Source: Raphanus sativus | Taxonomy: Eukaryota > Streptophyta > Magnoliopsida > Brassicales > Brassicaceae | Assembly (NCBI RefSeq): GCF_000801105.2 | Contig: NC_079515.1 | Coordinates: 13,888,001-13,952,000 of the forward strand | DNA length: 64,000 bases | Reading direction: 5' to 3' | Shown here: positions 42,443-52,767 of the stretch, one piece after another | Numbering within the stretch: the first letter of the stretch is position 1 | Layout of the letters: the number at the start of each line of letters is the position of its first letter | The notes under the pieces: generated by a model | What the model saw: only the letters and a program-made list of their open reading frames with translations | What the model was told of the DNA's origin: nothing | Databases searched by the model: none | Position numbers and translations under genes: made by a program

Positions 42443-43537
42443 TTAGAGTTGATTAGCACTATGGCTCCATATGGGCTTTCTTTTTTTAACAGTAAAGGGA
42501 CCTGACCATCGGGAACTTGATTTTCCAAGAAATATTGCCAAAAGAGAATTATACAAAAGCACCTGATCATTCGGTTCGAAGTGTCTAGAGATGATCTTCT
42601 TATCGTGATAAGCTTTTATTCTTTCCTTGTATAACTTTGAATTCTCATAAGCGTGATATCTAATTTCATCTAACTCATTCAACTGAATCAATCTCCTTTC
42701 TCTAGCAGGTTTGACGTCAGAGTTCATCATTTTTACGGCCCATGCCGCCTTGTATTCTAACTCCACCGGAAGGTGACATGCTTTTCCATAAAGAAGGTGA
42801 AATGGTGTAGTTCGGAGTGGCGTTTTAAAAGCAGTTTCGTAAGCCCAAAGTGCATCATCCATTTTTGTGGACCAATCCTTTCTTATTTTTCCTACCATCT
42901 TTTCCAGGATTTCCTTGATTTGACGGTTTGAAACTTCTACTTGTCCATTGGTCTGAGGATGATAAGGCGTAGCTACTCGATGGTGGACTCCATGCTTTTT
43001 AAGCAGCTTCTCAAACACTTTGTTAATGAAATGAGAGCCTCCATAACTTATTACCACTCTAGGAACTCCAGATCTGGGAAAAATGATGCTTTTGAAAAGT
43101 TTCACGACTACAGCAGGATCGTTTGTCGGAGATGTTATTGCTTCTACCCATTTACATACATAGTCGATAGCGACTAGGATGTATTTGTTCCAGTGTGAAG
43201 AAGGAAAAGGGCCCATAAAGTCGATGCCCCAACAATCAAAGACTTCTACTTCTAATATGGAATATTGTGGCACTTCATGTCTTTTACTGATTTTTCCTCT
43301 TCGTTGGCAGCGATCACATTGTGCTATATAATCTTGTGCATCACGAAACATGGTTGGCCACCAAAAACCAGCTTGAAGAATTTTCGACACTGTCTTAAAA
43401 CTCGCAAAATGTCCAGCATAATCAGATCCATGACAGTGGAAAAGGATATTCGGAACTTCAACTTCTGCAACACAACGTCTATATATTCCGTCAGAACAAT
43501 GCTTATAGAGATATGGTTCGTCCCAATGATATCTCAT
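42443..43537 (-). pseudogene. Athila integrase
   Basis: Long open frame with the zinc domain (HCHGSDYAGHFASFKTVSKI, then CDRCQRRG) and core. The first catalytic Asp is in FDCWGIDFMGPF and the Glu in NGQVEVSNRQIKE. The second Asp is replaced by Tyr (VISYGGSHF, codon at 43045-43043), which should abolish strand transfer. After RWSGPFTVK a shift sends the frame to a premature stop at 42443. Upstream, the link to RNase H is broken near 43540-43890. Confidence 0.9.
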
Positions 43538-43890
43538 GACTTCTCTTAAGAATTTCTTCCTTGAATAACCTTGGAGAGCTTCTGGCTCTACATTAGCAGC
43601 TAGATAATTTACTTTATCAACTTACCAAGGTCGATTGTTTAGATTTCGGTCAATCGCGTACACCCCCAGACTTAAACTTTTATCTCCGCTTTCTGTGGGT
43701 ACGCTGTTGGTCTAAGGTGTCGATCAATACTTCTCGTAAAGTATCGATCAATTCTTCCTCAAAAGTCAAACACATGTTGCCATTTGATAGACGTTTTCCG
43801 TGAGTAGGGAGTCATCAATTGGAATATCGTCTTCAACTCTCATTCGTGAAAGGTGGTCAGCTACTCTGTTTTCTACTCCTCTTTCATACC

Positions 43891-44457
43891 TTATTTCGAT
43901 ATCAATTTCTTGCAGGAGCATATCCATCTCAAAAGTCTTGGTTTTGCATCTTTCTTTTGCACTAAGTATTTGAAGGCAGCGTGATCGGTGTGGACAACTA
44001 CTTTCGAGCCAACTAAGTAGGGAGGAAATTTTTCGAAAGCAAAAACAACTGCTAGTAACTCTTTTTCGGTCGTCGCATAGTTTTTTTGCGCATCATCTAG
44101 AGTCTTACTAGCATAGCAGATAACATGTAACTTCTTATCCCTTTTCTGCCCAAGTACTGCACCTACAGCAACGTCGCTTGCATCGCACATTATTTCGAAA
44201 GGTAAATTCCAATCTGGAGCTTCCACAATGGGATCATTCACTAGAGCTGTCTTAATCTCTTCGAAAGCTTTTAAGCACTCAAGAGTGAAGTTGAATTTGA
44301 CATTTTTGCACAGGAGATATGAAAGGGGTATGGCTATTTTGCTAAAATGTTTTATGAATCTCCTGTAGAATCGAGCATGTCCCAGAAAACTTCTTACATC
44401 TTTCACATTAGTGGGTGTTGGCAAACCTGTCATCACCTCTATTTTATCTCTGTCCAC
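43891..44457 (-). pseudogene. Athila RT thumb and RNase H
   Basis: Reads [20 protein letters not shown] at the end of RT, then RNase H blocks ([58 protein letters not shown]). The acidic residues D (CDAS), E (EKEL) and D (TDHAA) are present. It is separated from the RT palm by a frameshift at about 44480 and ends at a stop near 43891. Confidence 0.88.
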
Positions 44458-44486
44458 CTCGATACCGACTGCTGATACCTTGTGGC

Positions 44487-44930
44487 CTAAAAAATCCCAT
44501 CGTTAACCACAAAATGGCATTTTTCCCAATTTGGAACAACATTTTTCTCCTCACATCTAGCTAATACCTTGCACAAGTTGTTGAGGCATGATGTAAAATC
44601 AGACCCATGCACCAAGAAATCATCCATGAAGACTTCCATGAAATCCTCGATCATATCTGTGAAGATGGACATCATACATCTCTGGAAGGTAGCATGAGCA
44701 TTACAAAGCCCAAAAGGCATCCTGCGGTAAGCGAATGTACCATATGGACAAGTGAATGTGGTCTTTTCCTGATCGTCAGGATGGATAGGGATTTGGAAAA
44801 ATCCTGAATAACCGTCGAGAAAACAGTAGTATTGACGATTCGCTAATCTTTCAAGCATTTGGTGGATGAAGGGCAGAGGAAAATGATCCTTCCTAGTGGC
44901 GGCATTTAATTTTCTGTAGTCGATACACAT
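44487..44930 (-). pseudogene. Athila RT palm and fingers
   Basis: Reads MCIDYRKLNAATRKDHFPLP, FLDGYSGFFQIPIHPDDQEK, MPFGLCNAHATFQRCM and MEVFMDDFLVHGSDF; FMDD is the catalytic site. This stretch is open for 147 codons and ends in a frameshift after HFVVNDGIF. Upstream fingers continue in another frame to about 45070. Confidence 0.9.
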
Positions 44931-45150
44931 TCGATGTCCAGTGACAGTTCTAAATGGGAATGAGTTCGTCTTTATTGTTCTTTACAACTGTAATACCTCC
45001 TTTCTTTGGTACGACATGCACCGGGCTTACCCAGTTGCTATTCGAAATCGGGTAAATGATTCCAGCATCTAGTATTTTAATAGTTTCTTTCTTAATTACT
45101 TTTTCAGATTTTGTTTTAGCCTCCTTTGGTGTTCTATTGATGATTTCTAT

Positions 45151-45630
45151 TCATCTTCTAAATGAATGCGGTAGATCTGGAGAGATACCAGGAATTTCTT
45201 CGAGAGAATACCCGAGAGCTTTCTGGTGCTTGCGCAATTTGTTTAGTAACAATGCAAGTTCTTCACTACTCAGATTAGCGTTGACGATTACGGGATATAA
45301 GTCATTATATAGAAAGGCGTATTTGAGTCCAGCGGATAACTGTTTTAACTCGACCTTCAATACTTTTTCTGAGCTCCAATCATCCAGTGAAGATTGTTGT
45401 CGATCGATGGTACGTTGTAGATATCGATTGACGTTGATTTTTGACTCGTCGTTTTCCTCTTTGTCAACATTTGTGATTTCCTCGCTTACGTTCATCAACT
45501 GTGTATATTCGTCAGTTCTACTATCTATGCCAAACATGTCTCTTTCAGTGATAGGAAGGTCATTTTCTAGAGGGTCATCTGAGCATAGATGTTCGAAGGA
45601 TTCTTCAGTTAACTCAGAGATGTCATCCAC
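45151..45630 (-). pseudogene. Protease-RT linker of Athila Pol
   Basis: 159-codon open segment with an acidic first half (ERDMFGIDSRTDEYTQL) and a second half just before RT (VELKQLSAGLKYAFLYNDLY, then LSSEELALLLNKLRKHQKAL, YSLEEIPGISPDL). One SID-like codon run (RTIDRQQSS) coincides with a TCGATCGAT site at 45399. It ends in a shift before the RT fingers. Confidence 0.75.
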
Positions 45631-45666
45631 ATAGAATGCTTGATTATCGATTAAGGGACGCTTGAT

Positions 45667-46260
45667 TTATTTTTCCATGTCAAAAGTCATTGGAATGTCT
45701 CCAATGTTCAAGCGTATTCGTCCTTCCTTTACGTCAATTATCGCGCCAGCTGTGGCTAGAAAAGGTCTTCCTAAAATATGGGGATCTTTTGGGTCATGCT
45801 CGTATTTTAGCACAACGAAGTCCGTAGGTATATGACAGTTGTTTATCTTTATAGGTACGTCCTCAAGTAGTCCTTCCGGTACTCGAACGGATCTATCAGC
45901 AAGAACCAGGGTTATTCGGGTTGGTTTAAATTTGTCAAACCCGAGGGATATAGCAACATAGTAAGGAATTAGGTTGACGCTGGAGACTAGATCGCAAAGT
46001 GATATATCTAATCGTCTATCGTTTATGTTGCAATCTAAAATGAATCTACACAGGTCAGGTCTTTTAATTGGAGTTTTGCCTTGGATCATTGCACTTGCAT
46101 CTTCTAAAACCGTCATGACACTGTGTTCCGATGATGGAAAACTCTTGGATACCATGTCTTTCAAATATTTCTTAATGGGAGGAGAGACTTTCATGGCATC
46201 ACTCAGCAGCATTTCAACTGTGATTTTGTCAAAAATCTTCTTGCAAATCGCTTTATCCAT
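45667..46260 (-). pseudogene. Athila aspartic protease
   Basis: 198-codon open frame. Helical N-terminal part ([20 protein letters not shown]), then the protease: [60 protein letters not shown]. The active-site triad is usually D-[LST]-G-[AS]; here the Gly codon reads GTC (Val) at 45987-45985, which should disable cleavage. The flap and ILGRPF regions are intact. Upstream lies a short SID-coding run with four TCGATCGA copies (46367-46440). Confidence 0.85.
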
Positions 46261-46279
46261 TTCTCGTTTGTCTGCGACT

Positions 46280-46722
46280 TGTTGGGAGGGAAGGGGGGTA
46301 AAGTTCTATACACTCTCTCTATTTCCGGTTCGACGGGTGTTGTTCTCAGTGTAGTAGGTGTAGAAAGTCGATCGATGTTTTCATCACCACGTCGATCGAT
46401 GTTGTTACCCTGTCATCGATCGATATCTTGGTCACTTCGTCGATCGATGGATGCATCTTCCTTTTCCTCGTTGCTGAGGTTAATCGGTTCAGAATCATCA
46501 AGAGTTCTTGATTCAGTTTTTTGGATCTCTCGCTTTCAGTGAGTTTACCATTGGTAGCGCTTTCTCTTGTAATTGGAACAAGGTGTTTCCCGCTCCTTAG
46601 AAGTACAGCGCATACTTGACGTTTCGGGTTTGTGGCGGTCTTTCCAGGGAGACATCCTTTTTCTCTTCAGACAAACCCATCGTCATGCGAAACTCGGCTA
46701 TCCAAATTTTTAACATGATCAC
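46280..46722 (-). pseudogene. Gag-protease junction with SID run
   Basis: Decayed coding DNA. On the minus strand SIDEVTKISIDDRVTTSIDV and TSID follow each other, each SID encoded by a TCGATCGAT palindrome at about 46367, 46391, 46415 and 46439. Flanking frames are interrupted. Confidence 0.6.
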
Positions 46723-47139
46723 TCAAACCTTAATTTTCTCATTAATGTTAGAGTGCATGGAACCCAATCTTACATCAACATCCACAACTGTCTTCTGCTG
46801 GCATTTCAAACTTCCTCTCATAGATTCCACTTTGATCTTATGAGTCTGTTCTACCTCGTGGCTTCTTGTAGACCTCATGTTTTTCTTCGGATCAGCAAGT
46901 TTTTGCTCGCAAGAGACAATCTCATCGATGAGGTTTACATGCTCTTCTTCATCTCTTTCATGTGAAAGGGTCTCGAATACTCGATCTCCATTCAAATTCT
47001 CCATCTTCCTCCTCTCGAGATCAGTTTTCTTGGTACTAGTGCTAGTAGCAACATTTTCAATTAGCCCCGTATCTTCTTCAGGACTCCTAGTTTGAAGTTC
47101 CTTTGACTCGAAGAATCCAAAACCGCTTGGTATGCCCAA
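46723..47139 (-). pseudogene. Athila Gag C-terminal region, Glu/Lys-rich
   Basis: Open stretch with KKTDLERRKMENLNGDRVFE, EEEHVNLIDEIVSCEQKLAD and HSNINEKIKV, consistent with helical Gag C-terminal sequence. It is in a different frame from the gag core, so a shift lies near 47100. No zinc knuckle is present. Confidence 0.65.
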
Positions 47140-47468
47140 TCGAGAGCCTTGAAGAAAATATTAAGTAGCTGAATCTCGGAAAATCTAAGGTGAGGGCAGT
47201 TTCGCTGGTAGGCTCCGAATCTTACCCAAGACGCCTTAAAAGCTTCAGTAGTGCCTTGAGAGAGATTATAGATCTTATTCCTAAATTCTTCGGTTCGTTC
47301 GTCATCGAAGAAGTTGTTGAGGAAGGCGCTTTTGATATCACTCCAGCAAGTCAGAGATCCTGGCTGTAATTTCTTCAGCCAGTAGGTCGCATCTCCGGCA
47401 AGAGAATGCGGGAAAAGCTTGCAGAATAAATAGTCTTCAGAGACTCCATGCATCTTGATGTTGGACAC
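47061..47468 (-). pseudogene. Athila Gag core (retrotransposon gag domain)
   Basis: 135 codons with FCKLFPHSLAGDATYWLKKL, PGSLTCWSDIKSAFLNNFFD, EFRNKIYNLSQGTTEAFKAS and WVRFGAYQRNCPHLRFSEIQ, the capsid pattern of plant gypsy Gag. A frameshift at about 47470 joins it to the upstream ORF, and a stop follows GVLKKIRG. Confidence 0.85.
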
Positions 47469-47475
47469 AAAGTCC

Positions 47476-47960
47476 TCAAGTGTGGTCTATGGGATTTTCA
47501 TGAGGAAGACCATGAAAGGGGTGTTGACTCACTAGAGAAAAATATTTAGGTTTCAGCTCAAAGTCTTTCCTCTGAATTTCTGGTGGGCGGATCGCAGACC
47601 TGTTGGTATAGAACCGATCAGGTCTGTTGTAATCTCCAACCGTTTGGTGACGTTGCAGCCCAGCATTTAAAACAACAGCTATTCCAACAGGAATTGCAGC
47701 TCTATATCTATAATTAATTTGGTCTGATGCGTTGCATACTCGACCCTTTAGATCTCTTAGAACTACTTCTCTTATATTGAAATTTGTAAGCGCAGACTTA
47801 CTTGCTTTCAGTTGATCCGTGTCGGTCGATTTTTGTAGTTTTGCGTCGATCGATTTTTGTGTATCCGCGTCGATCGATTTCAGCAGGAAAGTGTCGATGC
47901 GTCGCTCGATGTGTTCGTCATCTTGTGTTTTTCTTCTAAAGTACATGTGTTTTTCTTCTA
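47476..47960 (-). pseudogene. Athila Gag N-terminal region with SID repeats
   Basis: Open frame with RRIDTFLLKSIDADTQKSID then AKLQKSTDTDQLKAS, followed by VCNASDQINYRYRAAIPVGI and the PFHGLPHENPIDHT block that normally precedes the gag core. Two TCGATCGAT sites (about 47847, 47871) encode SID. The true start is uncertain; sequence above about 47960 is leader. A 22-base segment (AAAGTACATGTGTTTTTCTT type) is tandemly duplicated at 47938-47971. Confidence 0.65.
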
Positions 47961-48060
47961 AAGTACATGTGTCAGCAGGAAAAGAAGAAATTTTTTTAAG
48001 CAAACACAAAGTAAAATCTAGACTATATTCGAAACTTAATCTAATGGTAATAAGAAAGAG

Positions 48061-48080
48061 TCCCCGACAACGGGACCAAA
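48061..48080 (-). other. Primer binding site of the complete Athila
   Basis: TTTGGTCCCGTTGTCGGGGA on the minus strand, two bases from the 5' LTR end. It resembles the tRNA-Asp type site of Athila-group elements with a couple of mismatches. The remnant of the same site lies at about 18090-18105 in the truncated element. Confidence 0.75.
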
Positions 48081-48082
48081 TT

Positions 48083-49524
48083 TGATATGTGCTCAAATTA
48101 CCTTAGAGCAACTTTACTCTCATCAAAAGAGGTCAAGTTGTAGTATTCCACAGAGACTCTTGGATTACACAATAGATCTTATAGTCTTCGAAATAAAGCT
48201 AGATTGAAAAGTTTTAGAACAGTAACTTAAATGTATTCAAGTGCAAACATGAAAATATATCGATATTTGGAAGCGTATATTGATCAACGAGCATGACAAG
48301 TGTTCGATTTTAGATAATGAATGTTGTTACCAATTCAGGGAACATAGCTAGGTTCAGATAAATTCGTAGGTATGATAAGTAAGCAAACTAATTAAGTTAC
48401 CAGGGATTTATAAATATTAATTGTTCTCGAACTCAAACTTTAAAGTATAATCTATTCAACTCTCGTTGTTTAGATGATGTAATGACTGAATCTCAGATCT
48501 CAACTCTCGTTATTGATCATGAGAAAGTGTTGATCGATGGTTCTATATGAACATCGATCGATACACCTTTCGGAATGTCGATCGATACAACTATCGTTGC
48601 GTCGATCGATGTTCTTTCCAGCAAGTTTTATGAACAGATTTGATATGTTCTCTAACTACCTAGACATACTCTCGTAAGTATCTAGACAATAAGATCAACT
48701 AAATGAATATCTAATTAAATCACCCTAACAACATATTAAATTCAACAAACCATAAATCACCCTTTGAAATCCTTAAATCTAACTAGAGAACTGCTCAAAC
48801 ATATTCATAAGAAACATTATGATGGTATGATAATACTGTAATAAAATAAATAATAGAGTAACAGAATAAAACAAAGAAACAAAGGGAGTTCAAGATATTC
48901 CCTCTCTCAAGGTGCTAAGTTCTCTCTCTCCAGTCCTAAGCTTTATCTCTCTTGAATAATATGAACCATAAAGAGCGTAGCCGCCAATAATGGCTTAAAA
49001 CACACACATAAATAGGATTTCTGGTCGACCAAGGGCATATTAGTAATTTGTGATAGCTTCTGGGCTTAATTTGGTCATAAAATATAGCCGGCCCGCATTC
49101 TGACATCCAAATCGATCGATATGCAGTGTGCTGCATCGATCGATTTATGTCTCTCTTCTCGACAGCTTCTTCTTGCGAGGTAGACTGGCCACTCTTCAGT
49201 AAAACGGGCATAACTTTTACTACAGGATGCTGATTAACCTAAACCCGGTGGCATTGCAAAGCTAAATCAAATATCTATCTTGTGTCATAAGATGAGAAAA
49301 ATCTAACGGTGGAAAGGTCTCCATCCATAGCTAAACATCTGACGTGTCTGTGCAGTTATGCACTTCGAAAGAATCCAAAAGGCACCAAAACCACCAAAAC
49401 CACCACTTTCCTCCAAATTGTCTCTGAACCTATAAATACTCTAAAAAGACTCTAATACATAATAAATATTATATAAAATACTTATATACCATGGTTGAAA
49501 GTGGGTAAAATCCATGGTATATCA
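48083..49524 (-). repeat. 5' LTR of the complete Athila (1442 bp)
   Basis: Borders TGATATGTGCTCAAATTACC and CCATGGTATATCA. TCGATCGA occurs at about 48555, 48577, 48601, 49112 and 49135, at the same relative positions as in the 3' LTR. Divergence from its partner is clearly higher than between the Tekay LTRs, so this insertion is older. Confidence 0.92.
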
Positions 49525-49529
49525 GTTAT
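49525..49529. other. Target site duplication GTTAT (right copy)
   Basis: Direct repeat of 39368-39372. Confidence 0.9.
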
Positions 49530-50934
49530 TCACGTGATTCTCGAATTAAAAACCCACCATAGAAGTAAAGTGTAAACTGGGTCTGGATTTAATCTCAAAT
49601 ATTACAATTACAACTGTTAAACTTAACACTAGCAAAGATTCATTTTTTGTGTATCATTAATTTAAGAGAAATTTAATCACATTAGGTAATTATGTAGGTT
49701 TTATTTAAGAAAAAAATAGATAATATATTTCAATTTGATAAATGAATGGTTTATAATTGACATACTATATAATATAGAGAAATTACCTATCAATTTAATT
49801 TTGGTCTAACAAAATTCTCAATTGATTCTCAAGTAGCTACGTAAGTAAAATTAACATTCAAATTACGTAACAACTCAGCAGGATAACTTTTTAATTAATA
49901 CAACTAAATATTATAACGTTTTAAATGTTTTTTTTAATATATAGGAGATATTTTGGGACAATAAGATGTTAAACAATCAATCTTTTCTCTATCATAAAAC
50001 CATCTTTATTAGTGGATTTAGCTGTCATTTTAAGGCTGAAAACGTGATGTTTGAGTGTAAATCTGAAAATTTTACATATCTGGAAATGAACGGTTTCGTT
50101 TTCCCCGAGTCCACTCAAACATGTACGCTATATTACATTTTCAGTTCGTTTCTTAACTTGTGTTCTGGTTTCTGATACACTTAATGGTAATTAGAAAAGT
50201 TGTTTAGTTTGGACAAAAATACTTCGTAAGTGAGATTTGATGCAGGTTTTGAGGTGAGCTTGGTTATTTCAGTGTCAAACATGACAACTGAAGCACAATC
50301 ATTCCCGTGATTGACGCCAAGCTAAATCGTTGTACCTACAATCACCAGTCTTGAAAAAGGAGTATAAGTAAATTAACTCAAATTGGCAAGTAGAATCAGT
50401 CTAAGGCAAAGTTAAAATAAGAAGGACATTAAGTTTCAAAAAATGTAAGAGGGACATTTCTTTCGCTACTAACGCGTAACATATCATTAACAGCGTACGC
50501 ACCTCCCCTTCTCACGTATGTAGAGAAATTCAGAGTTGATACCAAACATAAACTACTTTTGATATAGCAAAAGAAGATGAGAAATAGAAGACACATCAGC
50601 AAATTGCCACGTCGCAACAAAAAAAAATACTTACAGTTTATAAAGAAAAAAAGAACGATTTTTTAGACTCATTCGAAATTTGTAAAAAGTTTATTACACT
50701 TTTTCTCTAAATTTGGGATATTTGGGTGTTGAGAATTGATGTTTTATGAACACTTAGTTCTCAAATTCAATATAGCAAAGTTACATTTCTTCTTTATCAC
50801 CGGACAACCTTGTCAAAAATAACTGACACATGTAAGCAACTGTGAGTATGCTCGCAGGTTTACACCTAGTTGGCTAACTTACGTTAGCCAATAGGTTGCA
50901 GAATAGTTAAGAAATATAATTTTCAATGTTAAAA
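49530..50934. other. Gene-less AT-rich stretch
   Basis: About 1.4 kb without recognisable gene or transposon border. The small open frames (for example 49966-50175) show no family features. Part of 49530 onward may continue the LTR-like DNA interrupted at 39372. Confidence 0.5.
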
Positions 50935-51439
50935 GAAAAAATTACTAAAATGTTACGAAAAAGTTAGTTTATTACTAAACTAATATATATCTTTTTAAAA
51001 TTACTAGAATGTTTTTAGACCTATAGTAAATTATAATTAAAGTTTTTATTTAGTTTTTTAAAAAATTGAGATTATTTTTAAACAATAAATCCACGTCACA
51101 TATGAAAAATCTACATCAGATTCTCCATCACACACTAACTCAACCGTCTCTCACAATCTATCACAATTAAAAAAAAACGGAAGAACACAATTTAGTTTTC
51201 TTTCTTGTTCTTCTGTCTCGAACAAAGTAACCTCAAGTCGACATTGTGTTACTACCTCAAAGTAACTGAAGCGTTTCTTAACTGCTTCGAAGTAACCCGA
51301 AATCGTCGTCTCCAATCGTTTCGTTTCTACGAAATCTTCTTCGCCGCAATCGTATCTACGAAATCGTCACCTCTTTATGTTCTGGCTGATTAGATATTAT
51401 TTTTTTGCTACGTTTGTTTTGATGAGTTTGATTTACGCT

Positions 51440-51662
51440 GTGACTGAACTATATATTAGGTTGCGGCTGAGTTATATATTATATTTGAACTGAGTTATAT
51501 ATTAGGTTTTGAGTGGATTATATATTATTTGCGGCTGAGTTATGTATTATTTTGTGGCTGTGTAATATATTGTTTTGCGGCTGAGTAATATATTATGTTG
51601 CGGTTGAGTTATATTTATGTTGTGGCAGAGTTATTTTTATGTTGCGGCTGAGTTATTGTATC
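51440..51662 (+). repeat. GGCTGAGTTAT array, left 5' region
   Basis: About ten degenerate units of 20-25 bp built on GCGGCTGAGTTATATATTAT, just upstream of the left-arm ATG. The inverted counterpart lies at 57010-57330. Confidence 0.85.
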
Positions 51663-51688
51663 ATGTTTATTTTCGTTGATATGATCAG

Positions 51689-52555
51689 ATGGATGTGTCT
51701 GAAGCTCAATCACCGGATTACGCTCCAAGACTTTACCCTGAAGGGTCTTGTAATCTAGAAGATAAAGAGATTAATCACAATTTTCATTCAGGAGAATTCT
51801 ATCGCGTTAGAGAAGCAATAGGACATGATGTGTGGGAAGAACTGGAGAATTCTCCTCTTGGTGTAATTGCTAAGCTAGCTAAACGCAAAATCGTATGGTC
51901 TGGTAGAACCGTACACTATCTACTATGTAGACAGCTGCGAGTACATAAGAAGGAGATATGGAGTCTCGTTGTTGATGAACCTATCAGGTTTGGCTTGAAC
52001 GAATTTGGAGAGATAACTGGGTTAAACACAGATCCAATGCCATCGGAAAGTATTGAACCTGACCAATACAAAGAGTTTTGGGAGGATTTGAAGGTGCCGC
52101 TTGGGATGTGACCCAAGTTAGATGAACTGAAGACATCATTAGAGGTCTGTCCATCTTGGGATTTTGTAAAGCGGAAATGGTTAGGGCTGTTACTTCTTCA
52201 AACCATGGGACTCTATGTTGTGCATCATAATTCTAGGATACCATTTGAAAGTGCAAAAATAGTATTCGATGATGAAGCCATGATGTCGTATCCATGGGGT
52301 CCGATTGCATATGAAGTTCTTGTTGTCTCTATTAAAATGTTGGATCCACAAGGAAGGACATACACCATAAACGGCATGAAGGACACTTTATTGATTTTGG
52401 CGTATGAATATGTCACTTGCTTTAGAGAGCGGTTTAGGAGAGTGGTCAACAATGACGACAATAGTGAAGACATTCCGCTTTTGCGATGGGGTGGAAAGCG
52501 TACACGTGCTAGTTTCCAACGTTTATTCTCTGAGGAGACCAGAGAGCACGGCCGG
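51689..52555 (+). pseudogene. DUF1985-like gene, left copy, exon 1
   Basis: Starts MDVSEAQSPDYAPRLYPEGS. The core matches the plant DUF1985 pattern: KIVWSGRTVHYLLCRQLRVH, then SLVVDEPIRFGLNEFGEITG and LNTDPMPSE. TGA at 52109 replaces a codon (GM-stop-PKLDELK), after which the frame continues through LQTMGLYVVHHNSRI, MSYPWGPIAYEVLVVSIKML and RWGGKRTRASFQRLFSEE to a donor GG|GTAAGTTT at 52555/52556. Such genes, often ending in a Ulp1-type protease domain, are commonly carried by plant MULEs. One stop makes this copy unlikely to give full-length protein. Confidence 0.75.
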
Positions 52556-52767
52556 GTAAGTTTAACACTGAGTTGAATTTATTTAGTAAATGGCTGAGTT
52601 ATGAATTATTTGATGGCTGAGTTATATATTATTATAGTTTGATGGCTGAGTTATGAGTTTTTATAGTTTGATGGTTGAGTTATGAGTCATTTGGTGACTG
52701 AGTTATGAGTTATTTGTTGGCTGAGTTAAGAGTAATTTGATGGCTGAGTTATGTGTTCATGTTGCAG
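52556..52767 (+). repeat. Intron of the left DUF1985-like gene, made of GGCTGAGTTAT units
   Basis: 212-bp intron with GTAAGT donor and CATGTTGCAG acceptor. At least seven copies of GGCTGAGTTATGAG-type units fill it (about 52590-52755). The counterpart intron on the right arm is 56125-55938. Confidence 0.85.

Larger units (their letters stand above)
39373..49524 (-). mobile_element. Complete minus-strand Athila element (10.15 kb) with nested LTR and gap
   Basis: Paired LTRs of 1444 bp (39373-40816) and 1442 bp (48083-49524), a primer site, gag, protease, RT, RNase H, integrase and 3' UTR in order on the minus strand, and GTTAT target duplications. Inside the 3' part lies part of another Athila LTR (41328-42191) next to a 100-N gap. 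No env-like ORF is seen. The proteins carry frameshifts, a Gly-to-Val change in the protease active site and an Asp-to-Tyr change in integrase, so this copy is inactive. Confidence 0.9.

Noticed and set aside
49966..50175. 69-codon plus-strand open frame
   Set aside because: Short, AT-rich, no recognisable motif and no flanking gene structure.
50900..50934. Target site duplication for the 6.8-kb palindrome
   Set aside because: The flanks (GTTAAAA on the left, a run of A on the right) do not give a clear 8-11-bp match, so I did not call one.
51440..51662. Possible CRISPR-like or satellite array
   Set aside because: Units are degenerate and contiguous without unique spacers, and the host is a plant nuclear genome; the arrays belong to the MULE-like element.
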